DNA from: Pseudomonas sp. MRSN 12121
GTDB taxonomy: Bacteria > Pseudomonadota > Gammaproteobacteria > Pseudomonadales > Pseudomonadaceae
Assembly (NCBI RefSeq): GCF_000931465.1
Contig: NZ_CP010892.1
Span: forward strand, 4,673,388 to 4,737,387
Direction: 5' to 3'
DNA length: 64,000 nt
Positions within the stretch are counted from its first letter, which is position 1. The number at the start of each line of letters is the position of its first letter. This document shows positions 8,020 through 16,260 of the stretch, one piece after another. A model generated the notes under the pieces. It searched no databases. It had not been told where the DNA came from and saw only the letters and a list, made by a program, of their open reading frames with translations. Made by a program: the position numbers and the translations under genes.

Positions 8020-8748
8020 TCACTCCTGGTTTCGTGCGGATGGGTTGGCGTGGTCGGTGGCCCGGAGCTGGTCCAGGTAGTTGTAGATGGTGTAGCGGGT
8101 GACGCCCAGGGCCGCGGCGGCCTTCTCGATGCCGCCCTTGACGATGAACAGCCCGCGATCCTGCATCTGGCGCACGGCATCGAGCTTCTGCGGTTTCTTC
8201 ATCAGGGCGGTGCCGCCGGGGCAGGCGCCGTGGATGATCTGCGCCATCAACTGCTCCATGTCCTGGGGTTCGTCGCCGCGCGGCTCGGGAGCGGCGGCCA
8301 GGCCCAGCAACTCGCCGAGGCAGGCATGGGCGGCGGCCAGGCCACTGAGGTCGGCGTTGCTGCACAGGGTGGCGAAGGGTTGGCCGCTGCTGTCGCGGTA
8401 GACCACCGTCGAGCTGCGCAACGGCCGGCCGTCCGGCGCGGTGGTCGGGTAGTTCTCCACCACCACCGGCTCGCTGCCGGAACGGTCCTCCATGGCCCGA
8501 CGCACAGCGATGAACCCCAGGTCGTCGCGCGGCCCGCCCAGCACCGGACTGCCGACCCGGCGCCCGGTGACATGGCCATTGGCGATGGCGACGATGGACG
8601 CCTCCGGGCGGCTCAGGTCATGCAAGACGATTTCGATGTGCCGGCCGACCACGTTGCCGAGCATGGTCACGGTGCTGCGCAGCACCTTGAACAGCAGTTG
8701 GCGTTCGGCGGCGTGTTCGGCGCAAAAACGGGACTTTGGCGGCTTCAT
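8020..8748 (-). CDS. YheO/DauR-like PAS-HTH transcriptional regulator
   Basis: 242 aa. The N-terminal YheO-type PAS-like domain (residues ~20-130) contains GRHIEIVLHDLSRPEASIVAIANGHVTGR. The C-terminal helix-turn-helix (about 195-230) contains VKGGIEKAAAALGVTRYTIYNYLDQLR. This is the architecture of DauR, which represses D-arginine catabolism in Pseudomonas. Here the partner is a PhzF-like gene 5 bp downstream, so the ligand may be an amino acid, which is inference. The start at 8748 is the first in-frame ATG. Confidence 0.83.
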   Translation of the reverse strand: MKPPKSRFCAEHAAERQLLFKVLRSTVTMLGNVVGRHIEIVLHDLSRPEASIVAIANGHVTGRRVGSPVLGGPRDDLGFIAVRRAMEDRSGSEPVVVENYPTTAPDGRPLRSSTVVYRDSSGQPFATLCSNADLSGLAAAHACLGELLGLAAAPEPRGDEPQDMEQLMAQIIHGACPGGTALMKKPQKLDAVRQMQDRGLFIVKGGIEKAAAALGVTRYTIYNYLDQLRATDHANPSARNQE

Positions 8749-8803
8749 GACGGTTTCGCGGGAAAAATGATTCGCGGAAAAATATCAACACGCCATTGAA
8801 TAT

Positions 8804-9697
8804 TCAACTTTTTGTTGATATCGATTGCGCCACCGCCTCCAGCAACCAGTGCTTGAACGCCAGCATCGTCGGGCTCTGCGCCCGGGATTGCAGGCGGGTC
8901 AGCCAGTAACTGCCGGTGGTGATGCCCACCGCGAACGGCTGCACGATGCTGCCGGCCTGCAACGAGCGCTCGAACATCAGCGGCGGCGCCAGGGCCACGC
9001 CGATGCCTTGCTGCGCGGCCTCCATCATGCCCAGGGACGAGTCGAAGACGATGCTGCGCGACGGCAGGGTATTGGCCGGCAGGCCGGCGGCGCTGAACCA
9101 TTCCGGCCACTCGTCGGCGCGGTAGGAGCGCAACAGGGTCTGCCCGAGCAGGTCGGCGGGATGGCGCAGTTGCCGCGCCAGCTCCGGCACGCAGAGCACC
9201 GACAGCGGCGCCTCCAGCAACTGCACGGCGTCGGTGCCGTGCCAGGCGCCGCTGCCGAAACGGATGGCGTAGTCCAGGCCCTCGGCGGCCACGTCGACCC
9301 GGTTGTTGTGGGTCGACAGGCGCAGGTCGATGAACGGGTGGCGCGCCTGGAAATCCTCCAGCCGCGGCAGCAACCAGCCGACGGCGAAGGTGCCGACCGC
9401 CCCCACGCTGAGCACTTCGCGGTAGTGCCCGCCCTCGAAGCGCCCGAGGGCCTGGGCGATGCGATCGAAACATTCGCAGAGCACCGGCAGCAGGGTTTCG
9501 CCCTCGCGGGTGAGCATCAGCCCGCGCGGCAGGCGCTTGAACAGCGTGACATTGAGCTGGGCCTCGAGGCTCTTCACCTGGTGGCTGACCGCGGCCTGGG
9601 TCACGCACAGCTCGATGGCGGCGCGGGTAAAGCTCAAGTGCCGCGCCGAGGCCTCGAACGCCCGCAGGGCATTCAGCGGCAAATGGGGTCGGATCAT
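8804..9697 (-). CDS. ampR: AmpR, LysR-type regulator of the ampC beta-lactamase
   Basis: 297 aa. The N-terminal MIRPHLPLNALRAFEASAR and the helix-turn-helix SFTRAAIELCVTQAAVSHQ are highly characteristic of AmpR, as are the central GTFAVGWLLPRLEDFQ and LSTHNNRVDVAAEGLDYAIRFG. AmpR senses muropeptides and UDP-MurNAc-peptides and switches ampC between repression and activation. The gene is divergent from ampC with ~180 bp between the starts, the classical arrangement. GGGAG lies 5 nt before the chosen ATG (9697); the upstream in-frame extension to 9763 is not AmpR-like. Confidence 0.93.
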   Translation of the reverse strand: MIRPHLPLNALRAFEASARHLSFTRAAIELCVTQAAVSHQVKSLEAQLNVTLFKRLPRGLMLTREGETLLPVLCECFDRIAQALGRFEGGHYREVLSVGAVGTFAVGWLLPRLEDFQARHPFIDLRLSTHNNRVDVAAEGLDYAIRFGSGAWHGTDAVQLLEAPLSVLCVPELARQLRHPADLLGQTLLRSYRADEWPEWFSAAGLPANTLPSRSIVFDSSLGMMEAAQQGIGVALAPPLMFERSLQAGSIVQPFAVGITTGSYWLTRLQSRAQSPTMLAFKHWLLEAVAQSISTKS

Positions 9698-9876
9698 GAC
9701 ACTCCCTAGTTTTTCTAATGGCTCGGGCGAAATATCATCGTTTGCCGATCCCTCGCCGGACACCTACATTGAGCCCGCCCGCCGTACCACGCTGCACCTG
9801 AACACCTGTATGCGGGCCCGGCCGCCTGGATCGCAGCGGCTACTCTTTCTGCAAAATCATGGAATGCCTCCCCATC
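9698..9876. promoter_or_regulatory. ampR-ampC intergenic control region
   Basis: The region holds the divergent promoters and, by analogy with Citrobacter/Enterobacter and P. aeruginosa, an AmpR operator. A locally AT-rich stretch lies at 9709-9745 (TTTTTCTAATG, then GAAATATCATCG). I could not fix a clear 38-bp AmpR box by eye. Confidence 0.45.
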
Positions 9877-11067
9877 ATGCACAACAAAAACTTAGCCTTG
9901 CCCGGCTTTATCGCCGCGTCCCTGCTGGCTTTCGGCGCCGGCGACTGCCTCGCCGCCGCTCCCCGGGACAGCGCCTTGAAACCGCTGGTCGACGCGGTGA
10001 TCCGCCCGCTGATGCAACAACAGGGCATCGCCGGCATGGCCGTGGCCATCACCGTCAAGGGCCAGCCCCATTACTTCAATTACGGCCTGGCCTCCAGGGA
10101 AGAGCAGAAAGCCGTCGACCAGGACACGCTGTTCGAGATCGGTTCGGTGAGCAAGACCTTCACCGCGACCCTGGCGGCGTATGCCCAGGCCAGCGGCAAG
10201 CTGGCCTTCGACGCGCCGGCCAGCCGCTACCTGCCGGCCCTGCAAGGCAGCGCCTTCGAGCGCATCAGCGTGCTGCAACTGGGCACCTACAGCGCCGGCG
10301 GCCTGCCGTTGCAGTTCCCGCAGCAATGGGACAGCCAGGCCAAGATGCTCGGCTACTACCAGCAGTGGCAACCGAGCTACGCCCCCGGTGCCCAGCGCCT
10401 GTACTCGAACCCGAGCCTCGGCCTGTTCGGCTACCTGGCCGCGCAGAGCCTGGGGCAACCGTTCGCCCAGGCCATGGAGCAGCGCCTGTTCCCGGCGCTC
10501 GGCCTCACGCACACCTACCTCCAGGTCCCGGCCGCGCAGCAGGGCCATTACGCCCAGGGCTACGACAAGGACGGCAAGCCGGTGCGCGTCGGCCCCGGCG
10601 CCATGGACGCCGAGGCCTATGGGGTGAAGACCAGCGCCGCCGACCTGCTGCGTTTCGTCCAGGCCAACCTCCAGCCCCAAGCGCTGCCCCAGCCCTGGCA
10701 GCAGGCCATCGCCCTCACCCACACCGGCTATTACCAGGTCGAAGGCATGACCCAGGGCCTGGGCTGGGAGCTCTACCCTTACCCGTCCAGCCTGGACGCC
10801 CTGCTGGCCGGCAACTCGGCGCAGATGGCCTTCGAGCCCCACCCGACCCGCTGGCTGAACCCGCCCCAGGCGCCGCAGGCCGATACCCTGCTGAACAAGA
10901 CCGGCGGCACCGGCGGCTTCGGCACTTATGTGCTGTTCGTGCCCGGCAAGGACATCGGCCTGGTGCTGCTGGCGAACAAGAACTACCCCAACGCCGAACG
11001 GGTGAAGGTCGCCCATGCGCTGCTCGAGGCCCTGGACAAGAGCACCGCGGTGGCCGGGCAACCCTGA
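9877..11067 (+). CDS. ampC: Class C beta-lactamase AmpC
   Basis: Periplasmic serine beta-lactamase (cephalosporinase) of 396 aa including a Sec signal peptide (~1-27, ending CLAAA). All three class C motifs are seen: Ser90-Val-Ser-Lys93, Tyr176-Ser-Asn178 and Lys341-Thr-Gly343 followed by GTGGFG. The start is the ATG at 9877; an in-frame ATG at 9859 would add six residues before the signal peptide and has no ribosome site. It is divergent from ampR, so it is expected to be inducible by beta-lactams through cell-wall recycling products. A GC-rich hairpin follows. Confidence 0.94.
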   Translation: MHNKNLALPGFIAASLLAFGAGDCLAAAPRDSALKPLVDAVIRPLMQQQGIAGMAVAITVKGQPHYFNYGLASREEQKAVDQDTLFEIGSVSKTFTATLAAYAQASGKLAFDAPASRYLPALQGSAFERISVLQLGTYSAGGLPLQFPQQWDSQAKMLGYYQQWQPSYAPGAQRLYSNPSLGLFGYLAAQSLGQPFAQAMEQRLFPALGLTHTYLQVPAAQQGHYAQGYDKDGKPVRVGPGAMDAEAYGVKTSAADLLRFVQANLQPQALPQPWQQAIALTHTGYYQVEGMTQGLGWELYPYPSSLDALLAGNSAQMAFEPHPTRWLNPPQAPQADTLLNKTGGTGGFGTYVLFVPGKDIGLVLLANKNYPNAERVKVAHALLEALDKSTAVAGQP

Positions 11068-11146
11068 AACGACGGCCAGCGGCACGAGCGCGATGATCGG
11101 CGCTGGCTAAAACCGGCGGAACGCGCCATCCTCCGCGTCTTTTCCC

Positions 11147-11168
11147 GCGCCGCCGTCATCGGCGGCGC
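11147..11168 (+). terminator. GC hairpin after ampC, possible terminator
   Basis: A perfect 9-bp stem GCGCCGCCG/CGGCGGCGC with a TCAT loop, followed by ACGCTTTTCC. The T-run is short and offset, so termination may be partial and the next gene could receive read-through. Confidence 0.4.
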
Positions 11169-11191
11169 ACGCTTTTCCAAGGAAGCCGTCC

Positions 11192-11746
11192 ATGCACAAC
11201 TCGCCGCTGAACCCCGCCGAATTCGAATTCCTCGAAGACACCCTGCTCAAGTACGGCGACGACCACTCCGTGCTCAACCTCGCCGAATTCGACGGTTTCT
11301 GCACGGCCCTGGTGTCCGGCCCGACCCAGGTGGACATTGCCGAATGGTTCCCGGCCATCTGGGGCGGGCAGAACCCGGACTGGCAGAGCCCGGAAGAATG
11401 CAAGCGCTTCATCGAACTGAGCGTGCGCCATCTGAACGCCATCGCCACCGCGCTGGCCAGCGTCCCGACGCACTTCGCCCCGCGCTTCGAAGAGACCGAA
11501 CACCAGGACCAGCCACTGGTCCTGGCCGAGGAATGGTGCTTCGGCTACCTGCGCGCCATGGCCGTGAGCAACTGGCCCGAACTCCCCGCCCCCCAGGCCG
11601 CCCAGTTGCAAGCGATCATCAGCTGCGCCGAACAGGACAACTTCGAACTGCCGGCCGATCTCGACCTGGCTCAGCATCGCCAGACCGTGGCCAGCGTCGA
11701 ACAGGCAGCGCGTGGGCTGCACGATTATTGGTTGGCGCAACGCTGA
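11192..11746 (+). CDS. UPF0149 (YecA/YgfB-type) family protein
   Basis: 184 aa, all-helical UPF0149 protein. The family landmarks are LNPAEFEFLEDTLLKY, the LAEFDGFCTALVSGP segment, WFPAIWGG and AEEWCFGYLRAM. The SEC-C metal-binding tail found in some YecA proteins is absent. The molecular function of the family is poorly defined. AAGGA is well placed before the ATG. It stands downstream of ampC, separated by the hairpin. Confidence 0.82.
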   Translation: MHNSPLNPAEFEFLEDTLLKYGDDHSVLNLAEFDGFCTALVSGPTQVDIAEWFPAIWGGQNPDWQSPEECKRFIELSVRHLNAIATALASVPTHFAPRFEETEHQDQPLVLAEEWCFGYLRAMAVSNWPELPAPQAAQLQAIISCAEQDNFELPADLDLAQHRQTVASVEQAARGLHDYWLAQR

Positions 11747-11756
11747 GGGGGGACGG

Positions 11757-11777
11757 GGGCAGGCGGGGTGCCTGCCC
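11757..11777 (+). terminator. Hairpin after the UPF0149 gene
   Basis: An 8-bp perfect stem GGGCAGGC/GCCTGCCC with a GGGGT loop directly behind the stop codon. No T-run follows (TTGGGGG), so it is a weak terminator candidate between two convergent genes. Confidence 0.35.
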
Positions 11778-11810
11778 TTGGGGGCTGGAGCATGACGACC
11801 AAAGGTTCGC

Positions 11811-12209
11811 CTAGATGACAGGCCAATGCCTTATCAGCGTTACAGCCGCGGACTCCATGAGCAGACTCAGCAACAGCCCACCCATGATGTAGTGCGAAAT
11901 GATCAATCTTCTTTTGAGCGGTTGCGGGAAGTTGTTTATCTCATCGGCATCCAACAACCCTCTCCTGATGAAAAAGCCCGGGCAGGCCAAATAACCTGCG
12001 ACTACTCCCACCATCATCATTCGGCCCCAGGGCCCCATGGACAGATAGAACCTGTTGCCGGTGATCATCTGGCAATTCCTGACATGTCCGAGCATCTCGT
12101 CCATACGGGTATATCCCCAATACAGATAGACGCCGAGCATGGTGAACATGCCAAGAAAAGTTATTCCGATACACCCCCCCAGAACGATATGTGCAGCAGT
12201 GATTACCAT
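11811..12209 (-). CDS. Small membrane protein, probable immunity to the PAAR effector
   Basis: 132 aa. Three hydrophobic segments can be seen: about residues 3-32, 62-80 and 100-123. A short polar loop carries charged and aromatic residues (YTRMDEMLGHVRNC), and a second loop reads RRGLLDADEINNF. I recognise no family. The start codon overlaps the stop of the PAAR gene (ATGGTAA, 12203-12209), so the pair is translationally coupled. A membrane-embedded partner coupled to a toxin with a hydrophobic, glycine-rich C-terminus fits an inner-membrane immunity protein; this is inference from context. The DNA is visibly more AT-rich than its neighbours, a sign of transfer. Confidence 0.6.
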   Translation of the reverse strand: MVITAAHIVLGGCIGITFLGMFTMLGVYLYWGYTRMDEMLGHVRNCQMITGNRFYLSMGPWGRMMMVGVVAGYLACPGFFIRRGLLDADEINNFPQPLKRRLIISHYIMGGLLLSLLMESAAVTLIRHWPVI

Positions 12210-13678
12210 GCAGTTTTTCCCTCATAAATCAGCTCTCCAAAAAACTCTCCAGCTGATTCCCCACGCTTACTGGCAAAATAACTTCCGCCACCGGCCACCA
12301 CTAAACCACAAGCGACGCTGCCCATTCCCCCTGTAGGAACACCAATAGCTACACAGATGGCGCCCGCTGTAGACGATGTTAAAAACACCCCCGCTAGCGC
12401 TCCACCGCTTACTCCCCCCAAGAAACTCCCCGCCTGCGTAAACTTCACCCGTTCACACGCTTCCTTGTTTCCCGCCAAGCACACATCCTGCACCTTCACA
12501 TAAGACGCCCCGCCACCTAATGCAATGCCAACCCAACCACCCCACTTAAGCACCCTGGACGCTCTCGCAACACCTTCAATATGCGTCGCATACCCTGGTA
12601 TCTGCCCAACCGCACCCGCCTGGGTCCAGCGATGCACCAGGCTGCGACTGGAAATCCCCAAGGCACTTTTAAGGTTGGGGTGATCGGGAAAGGCAATGCT
12701 CATTTTGGTGATGGAATTCAGGTTGGTATCCAACTGGGCAAACAGCTTTCTCCTTTCTGCAAAGAACTCGACGCTGCGCAAATGCCCATCCCGCAGAAAG
12801 AACGTCTGATGCAAGGCCTCGATATCCAGCAGGGTCCTTTTCAAACCGTCCATAGGGTTGCCAGCCGCCGCTGTACCGACACCTAGAACCGTCGAACCAT
12901 AGGCCAGTATCGACTCGACCTGCGCCCGGTACTTGAGCATAAAAGCCGCTTCCTCATCGCTCAGGGACGCCAGGGCCGTACTCACCTGCTCCGCTGCTGC
13001 CATCAGTTGCGCTTCTTCACGGGTGCATTGGTAATTGTCGGGATGACTGAGCACGACCAGTTGCCCAGGCTTGGCATCGTTCGCGAGGTGCGGATTGAGC
13101 CGGCGGAATTTCTCCAGCACCGCCGCGTCGGCTTGACCGAAGAGCACTGTCTCCAATACAGCCCGAGTCATCGGCGTTTGCACGATATGAAACCCCGGCT
13201 CGATTAGGTGCTGCGTGTCCTGCACGGACAGCGGCGGTGACACGATATCGCCGTGGGCCACCGCAAGGCCGCGCACCTGGTCCCGCGGCACCGCATCGGC
13301 AAACGGGTTTTGCGGGTAGCCCTGGTGAATGGCGTCGGCCCAGCGTTGAGTGTTGGCCACCGCGGGCCCGACGCAATCGCTGTCGAGCGGGATAAACGGC
13401 TGGTTGCCGGAACAGACCGTCCCCTGGGTGGCGATCAGGCGATTGGCCCCGCTCGGGCAACCGCATTGCACGCGGCCGCCTTCCACCGCCGTGGCTTGAT
13501 GGTTATCGGCCCAGGTGTGATGACCTTCGGCGATAAAGCCAACCGTCTGGCACACCGGGCACCAGACCGGGTCGGCAATACGGGCGATCCGTCGCCCCAC
13601 GACAAAGGTGCTGCCTGACCCCGCAATGACCTTGCCACCGGTGGTGGTGGGGTCGCCTTCCCTGATGACCAAGGCCAT
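12203..13678 (-). CDS. PAAR-domain protein, candidate type VI secretion effector
   Basis: 491 aa. Residues 1-~85 are a PAAR-type tip domain (IREGDPTTTGGKVIAGS, then WCPVC and CGCPSGANRLIAT with conserved Cys). The region ~155-375 is mostly helical and contains a LysM-like NPHLANDAKPGQLVVL. The C-terminus has a hydrophobic segment at ~376-394 and a long glycine-rich hydrophobic stretch at ~411-467 (SFLGGVSGGALAGVF...GGMGSVACGLVVAGGG) reminiscent of glycine zippers. PAAR proteins cap the VgrG spike and carry toxins into neighbouring cells. The C-terminal half looks membrane-acting, but no enzymatic motif is seen. The coupled membrane protein is the likely immunity. No vgrG, hcp or adaptor gene is nearby, so this is an orphan effector module. 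Base composition drops toward the 3' end (25 of 60 bases are G/C at 12181-12240). Confidence 0.8.
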   Translation of the reverse strand: MALVIREGDPTTTGGKVIAGSGSTFVVGRRIARIADPVWCPVCQTVGFIAEGHHTWADNHQATAVEGGRVQCGCPSGANRLIATQGTVCSGNQPFIPLDSDCVGPAVANTQRWADAIHQGYPQNPFADAVPRDQVRGLAVAHGDIVSPPLSVQDTQHLIEPGFHIVQTPMTRAVLETVLFGQADAAVLEKFRRLNPHLANDAKPGQLVVLSHPDNYQCTREEAQLMAAAEQVSTALASLSDEEAAFMLKYRAQVESILAYGSTVLGVGTAAAGNPMDGLKRTLLDIEALHQTFFLRDGHLRSVEFFAERRKLFAQLDTNLNSITKMSIAFPDHPNLKSALGISSRSLVHRWTQAGAVGQIPGYATHIEGVARASRVLKWGGWVGIALGGGASYVKVQDVCLAGNKEACERVKFTQAGSFLGGVSGGALAGVFLTSSTAGAICVAIGVPTGGMGSVACGLVVAGGGSYFASKRGESAGEFFGELIYEGKTAW

Positions 13679-13788
13679 GGCTTACGTCCGAGTGAGAAAT
13701 GGGCCTCGAACGTAACGATGCGGGTCAGGCGGCTGAATCAGGCGTTCCTGAAAGTGCTTGCAGCAGTGGAAAGACATCCCGCAAAAAC

Positions 13789-13815
13789 GCAAAAACCTCC
13801 CGCAGGAGGCTTTTG
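13789..13815 (-). terminator. Intrinsic terminator of the TauE/SafE gene
   Basis: On the minus strand, AAAAGCCTCC-TGCG-GGAGGTTTTTGCG, with a second T-run following. It closes the exporter gene ahead of the PAAR gene. Confidence 0.85.
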
Positions 13816-13835
13816 CTTCGACCGCGAGCAGCGGA

Positions 13836-14621
13836 TCAGAACGCCAGTTTGTAACCGATGGAGAACAGCATGAGCGCCAGGAACGGTCGCAGCAGTTCGT
13901 CCGAGACACGGCCACTCATGTGGCTGCCCAGCCAGATCCCCGGCAGCGAGCCCATCAGCAGGAAGCCCAGCAACTGCCAGTCCATGTTGCCCATGCTGGC
14001 ATGGCCCAGGCCGGCGACCTGGGTCAATGGCACGGCGTGGGCGATTTCGGTGCCGACCAGGCGCCGGGTGGCCAGGAACGGATACAGGATGAACAACGCC
14101 ACGGTGCCCAGGGCGCCGGCGCCGATGGACGTGAGGGCGACCATGGTGCCCAGGATCAGCCCGGTGACCACGGTCAGCGCGTTGAGGCTGGAGGCCTTCA
14201 GGTGGTAGTGGTCGCCGGCATGCTTCTGGGCAAAGGCCAGCAGTTTTTTCTTGAACAGGATCGCCAGCGCAGTGAGCAGCAGGACCACGCCCAGCGCTTG
14301 CTTGATCACGCTGTTCAGCGCTTGCGGGTCGGTGTCCAGGCTCTTGAGGAACCACAGGGTGGCCAATACCGCCGGCACGCTGCCCAGGGTCAGCCAACCG
14401 GTGATCTTCCAGTCGATATTGCGGTTCTTCTGATGGACCAGCACCCCACCGGACTTGGTGATGGCGGCGTACAGCAGGTCGGTGCCGACGGCGGTTGCCG
14501 GGTTGATGCCGAACCACAACAGGATCGGGGTCATCAGCGAACCGCCGCCCACTCCTGTCATCCCCACGATGAAACCCACTATCAGGCCCGCGACTACAAA
14601 ACCGAAATTGCCCACATCCAT
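13836..14621 (-). CDS. TauE/SafE (TSUP) family sulfite/organosulfur exporter
   Basis: 261 aa, inner-membrane protein with about eight hydrophobic segments. The two family repeats are seen: the N-terminal VGFIVGMTGVGGGSLMTPILLW with TAVGTDLLYAAITKSGG, and the second-half ALTSIGAGALGTVALFILYPF with LVGTEIAHAVPLT. The family moves sulfite, taurine-derived or related anions; the substrate here cannot be told. The ATG at 14621 is preceded by an in-frame TTG at 14624; ATG is the more likely start. It is a single gene with its own terminator. Confidence 0.88.
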   Translation of the reverse strand: MDVGNFGFVVAGLIVGFIVGMTGVGGGSLMTPILLWFGINPATAVGTDLLYAAITKSGGVLVHQKNRNIDWKITGWLTLGSVPAVLATLWFLKSLDTDPQALNSVIKQALGVVLLLTALAILFKKKLLAFAQKHAGDHYHLKASSLNALTVVTGLILGTMVALTSIGAGALGTVALFILYPFLATRRLVGTEIAHAVPLTQVAGLGHASMGNMDWQLLGFLLMGSLPGIWLGSHMSGRVSDELLRPFLALMLFSIGYKLAF

Positions 14622-14814
14622 CAATAAGCCCTACGCAATCGCGGCCAGGTAAAAAACTGGCGGCAGCATAGCGCTAATGCTTATGTCCATTTATAAAAAT
14701 AAAATCTAACGTTATAACCACTTTCCAAAAAACCATGCATTGCGCGCATTCAACGCGGGCTACGCATGCTTTCTGTACATGGCTTCGCGAGCGCGCCAAG
14801 GGCCCGTTTATCGG

Positions 14815-15348
14815 TCATTTTCCGGGGGCGATCCGCTTCACCGCGTCGATCCAGTCCGGGTCCAGGCGCTCTTGCCGAGTGTCCATGCCCAGGGTCTCCA
14901 TGCGCTCCTTGTGGCGGTCGATCTCATGCACCGCCTGGCTCAAGGCGCTGGAGTTGGCGTCCAGCTGGTGCATCTGGATCAGCCCCAGGTGATAGAAACG
15001 CAGCAGCTTCATCGCCGTCGGGTCCCCGGCCTCGACCCCGGCGGTGACGTGGTGCATGACATTGGTCACGCTCATCAGGCTGCGCTTGAGCTGCCAGCCG
15101 TACACCGCGGCGGCCATCCACGGCTGCGACCAGAACCGCAGGCGCATCAGCGCGATGCTCAGCACCAACCCGGCCAGCACGCCGGCAACATTGAGACGAA
15201 AGTTGTCGCCGCCCGGGGTGCCGAACAGCAACACCGCGGCGCTGGACAGCAACATGGCCAGGGACAGGAAGATCAGGGCGATATACAGGGTGCTGCGGCG
15301 GGTCTGCTGACGGAAAAGCTCGGGGTTCTGCGGCTGGATCTCGAACAT
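14815..15348 (-). CDS. DUF3087 family membrane protein
   Basis: 177 aa. The MFEIQPQNPELFRQQTRRSTLY N-terminus is typical of this gammaproteobacterial family. Two transmembrane helices follow (~22-44 and ~55-74), then a cytoplasmic helical tail rich in His and Met. The function is unknown. I start at the ATG 15348, where family members begin; upstream in-frame codons (GTG/ATG near 15380-15390) are possible. It is a stand-alone gene. Confidence 0.75.
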   Translation of the reverse strand: MFEIQPQNPELFRQQTRRSTLYIALIFLSLAMLLSSAAVLLFGTPGGDNFRLNVAGVLAGLVLSIALMRLRFWSQPWMAAAVYGWQLKRSLMSVTNVMHHVTAGVEAGDPTAMKLLRFYHLGLIQMHQLDANSSALSQAVHEIDRHKERMETLGMDTRQERLDPDWIDAVKRIAPGK

Positions 15349-15458
15349 GGGGACGGCGCGCTCGGCGGATGGACAGGCCGGCATTATCACCTCGCCGGTG
15401 TCGACAGATGGCGATTAAATCCGCACTGCGACAATTCACCCCGGGCCCGCAAGACCCT

Positions 15459-15480
15459 ACCGGCCCCGCGAGGGGCCGGT
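15459..15480 (-). terminator. GC-rich hairpin after the DUF533 gene
   Basis: A 9-bp stem ACCGGCCCC/GGGGCCGGT directly behind the stop of the DUF533 gene. There is no clear T-run, so its strength as a terminator is uncertain. Confidence 0.45.
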
Positions 15481-15489
15481 GGGCGTTGT

Positions 15490-16260
15490 TCAGGCCGCCC
15501 CGCCCTTGGCCTGCTGTTCCAGGTGCAGTTGCAGCTCGGGGTCGATCTTGAGCGCCGCCGCCAGTTCGTCCAGGTAATTGCGCTCGGCGTCTTGCTGGTC
15601 GTCCACCAGCATCACGCTGGCCAGGTACATTTCCGCAGCCATGCCCGGCTCGCCCGCAGCCGAGCGGGCCACGTCGGCGGCGTCCAGGGGACGCGCGACT
15701 TCCTCGTCGAGCCACTGCTGCAATTGCGGATCGTCGGTGTGCCGGCCTATTTCGGCGCCGATCAGCTGTTTTTCCTGTTCGTCGATGCGGCCGTCGGCCT
15801 TGGCCGCGGCGATCAGCGCGCGCAAGATCGCGTGGCTGTGTTCCTCGGCTTCCGGGCCGGCCAGCTGGTCGACCGTGCGCAGCCCTTGCGGCGCCGCCGT
15901 CTGTTGCTGCCGTTGCCAGGCCTGGTACGCCTGGAACGCCATCATGCCCAGGGAGGCCAGCGCCGCGTAGTTCATGCCGCCGCCGGAACGGCCCTGGGCG
16001 GCGCCACCGGAAGCCGCGCCGCCGGCTAACGCACCGCCCAGCCCGGAACCGCCCAACAGGCCGCCGAGCAGGCCACCCAGCCCACCGCCGCCCAGCCCGC
16101 CCGTGGCGCCACCGCCCGCGCTGTTGCCGCCCAACAGGCCACCGAGCAAGCCACCCAGGCCTCCGAGGCCATCCTGCGAGGCCGAAGCCCCGCCACCTTG
16201 CTGCGTCATCGAGGCCTGGCCGGCGCGCAGCAACTGTTCAAGCAAATCACTGGTGTTCAT
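15490..16260 (-). CDS. DUF533 (YebE/TerB-like) protein with glycine-leucine repeats
   Basis: 256 aa. The N-terminus MNTSDLLEQLLRAGQ and the C-terminal TerB-like helical domain (~125-256, AHAILRALIAAAKADGRIDEQEK and EMYLASVMLVDDQ) identify the DUF533/YebE family, whose role is unknown. Between them lies an unusually long low-complexity stretch (~30-95) built from tandem GGLGGLLGGLLGG units. It is probably flexible or membrane-associated. It is divergent from the emrA-like gene, with a shared 200-bp region. Confidence 0.82.
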   Translation of the reverse strand: MNTSDLLEQLLRAGQASMTQQGGGASASQDGLGGLGGLLGGLLGGNSAGGGATGGLGGGGLGGLLGGLLGGSGLGGALAGGAASGGAAQGRSGGGMNYAALASLGMMAFQAYQAWQRQQQTAAPQGLRTVDQLAGPEAEEHSHAILRALIAAAKADGRIDEQEKQLIGAEIGRHTDDPQLQQWLDEEVARPLDAADVARSAAGEPGMAAEMYLASVMLVDDQQDAERNYLDELAAALKIDPELQLHLEQQAKGGAA

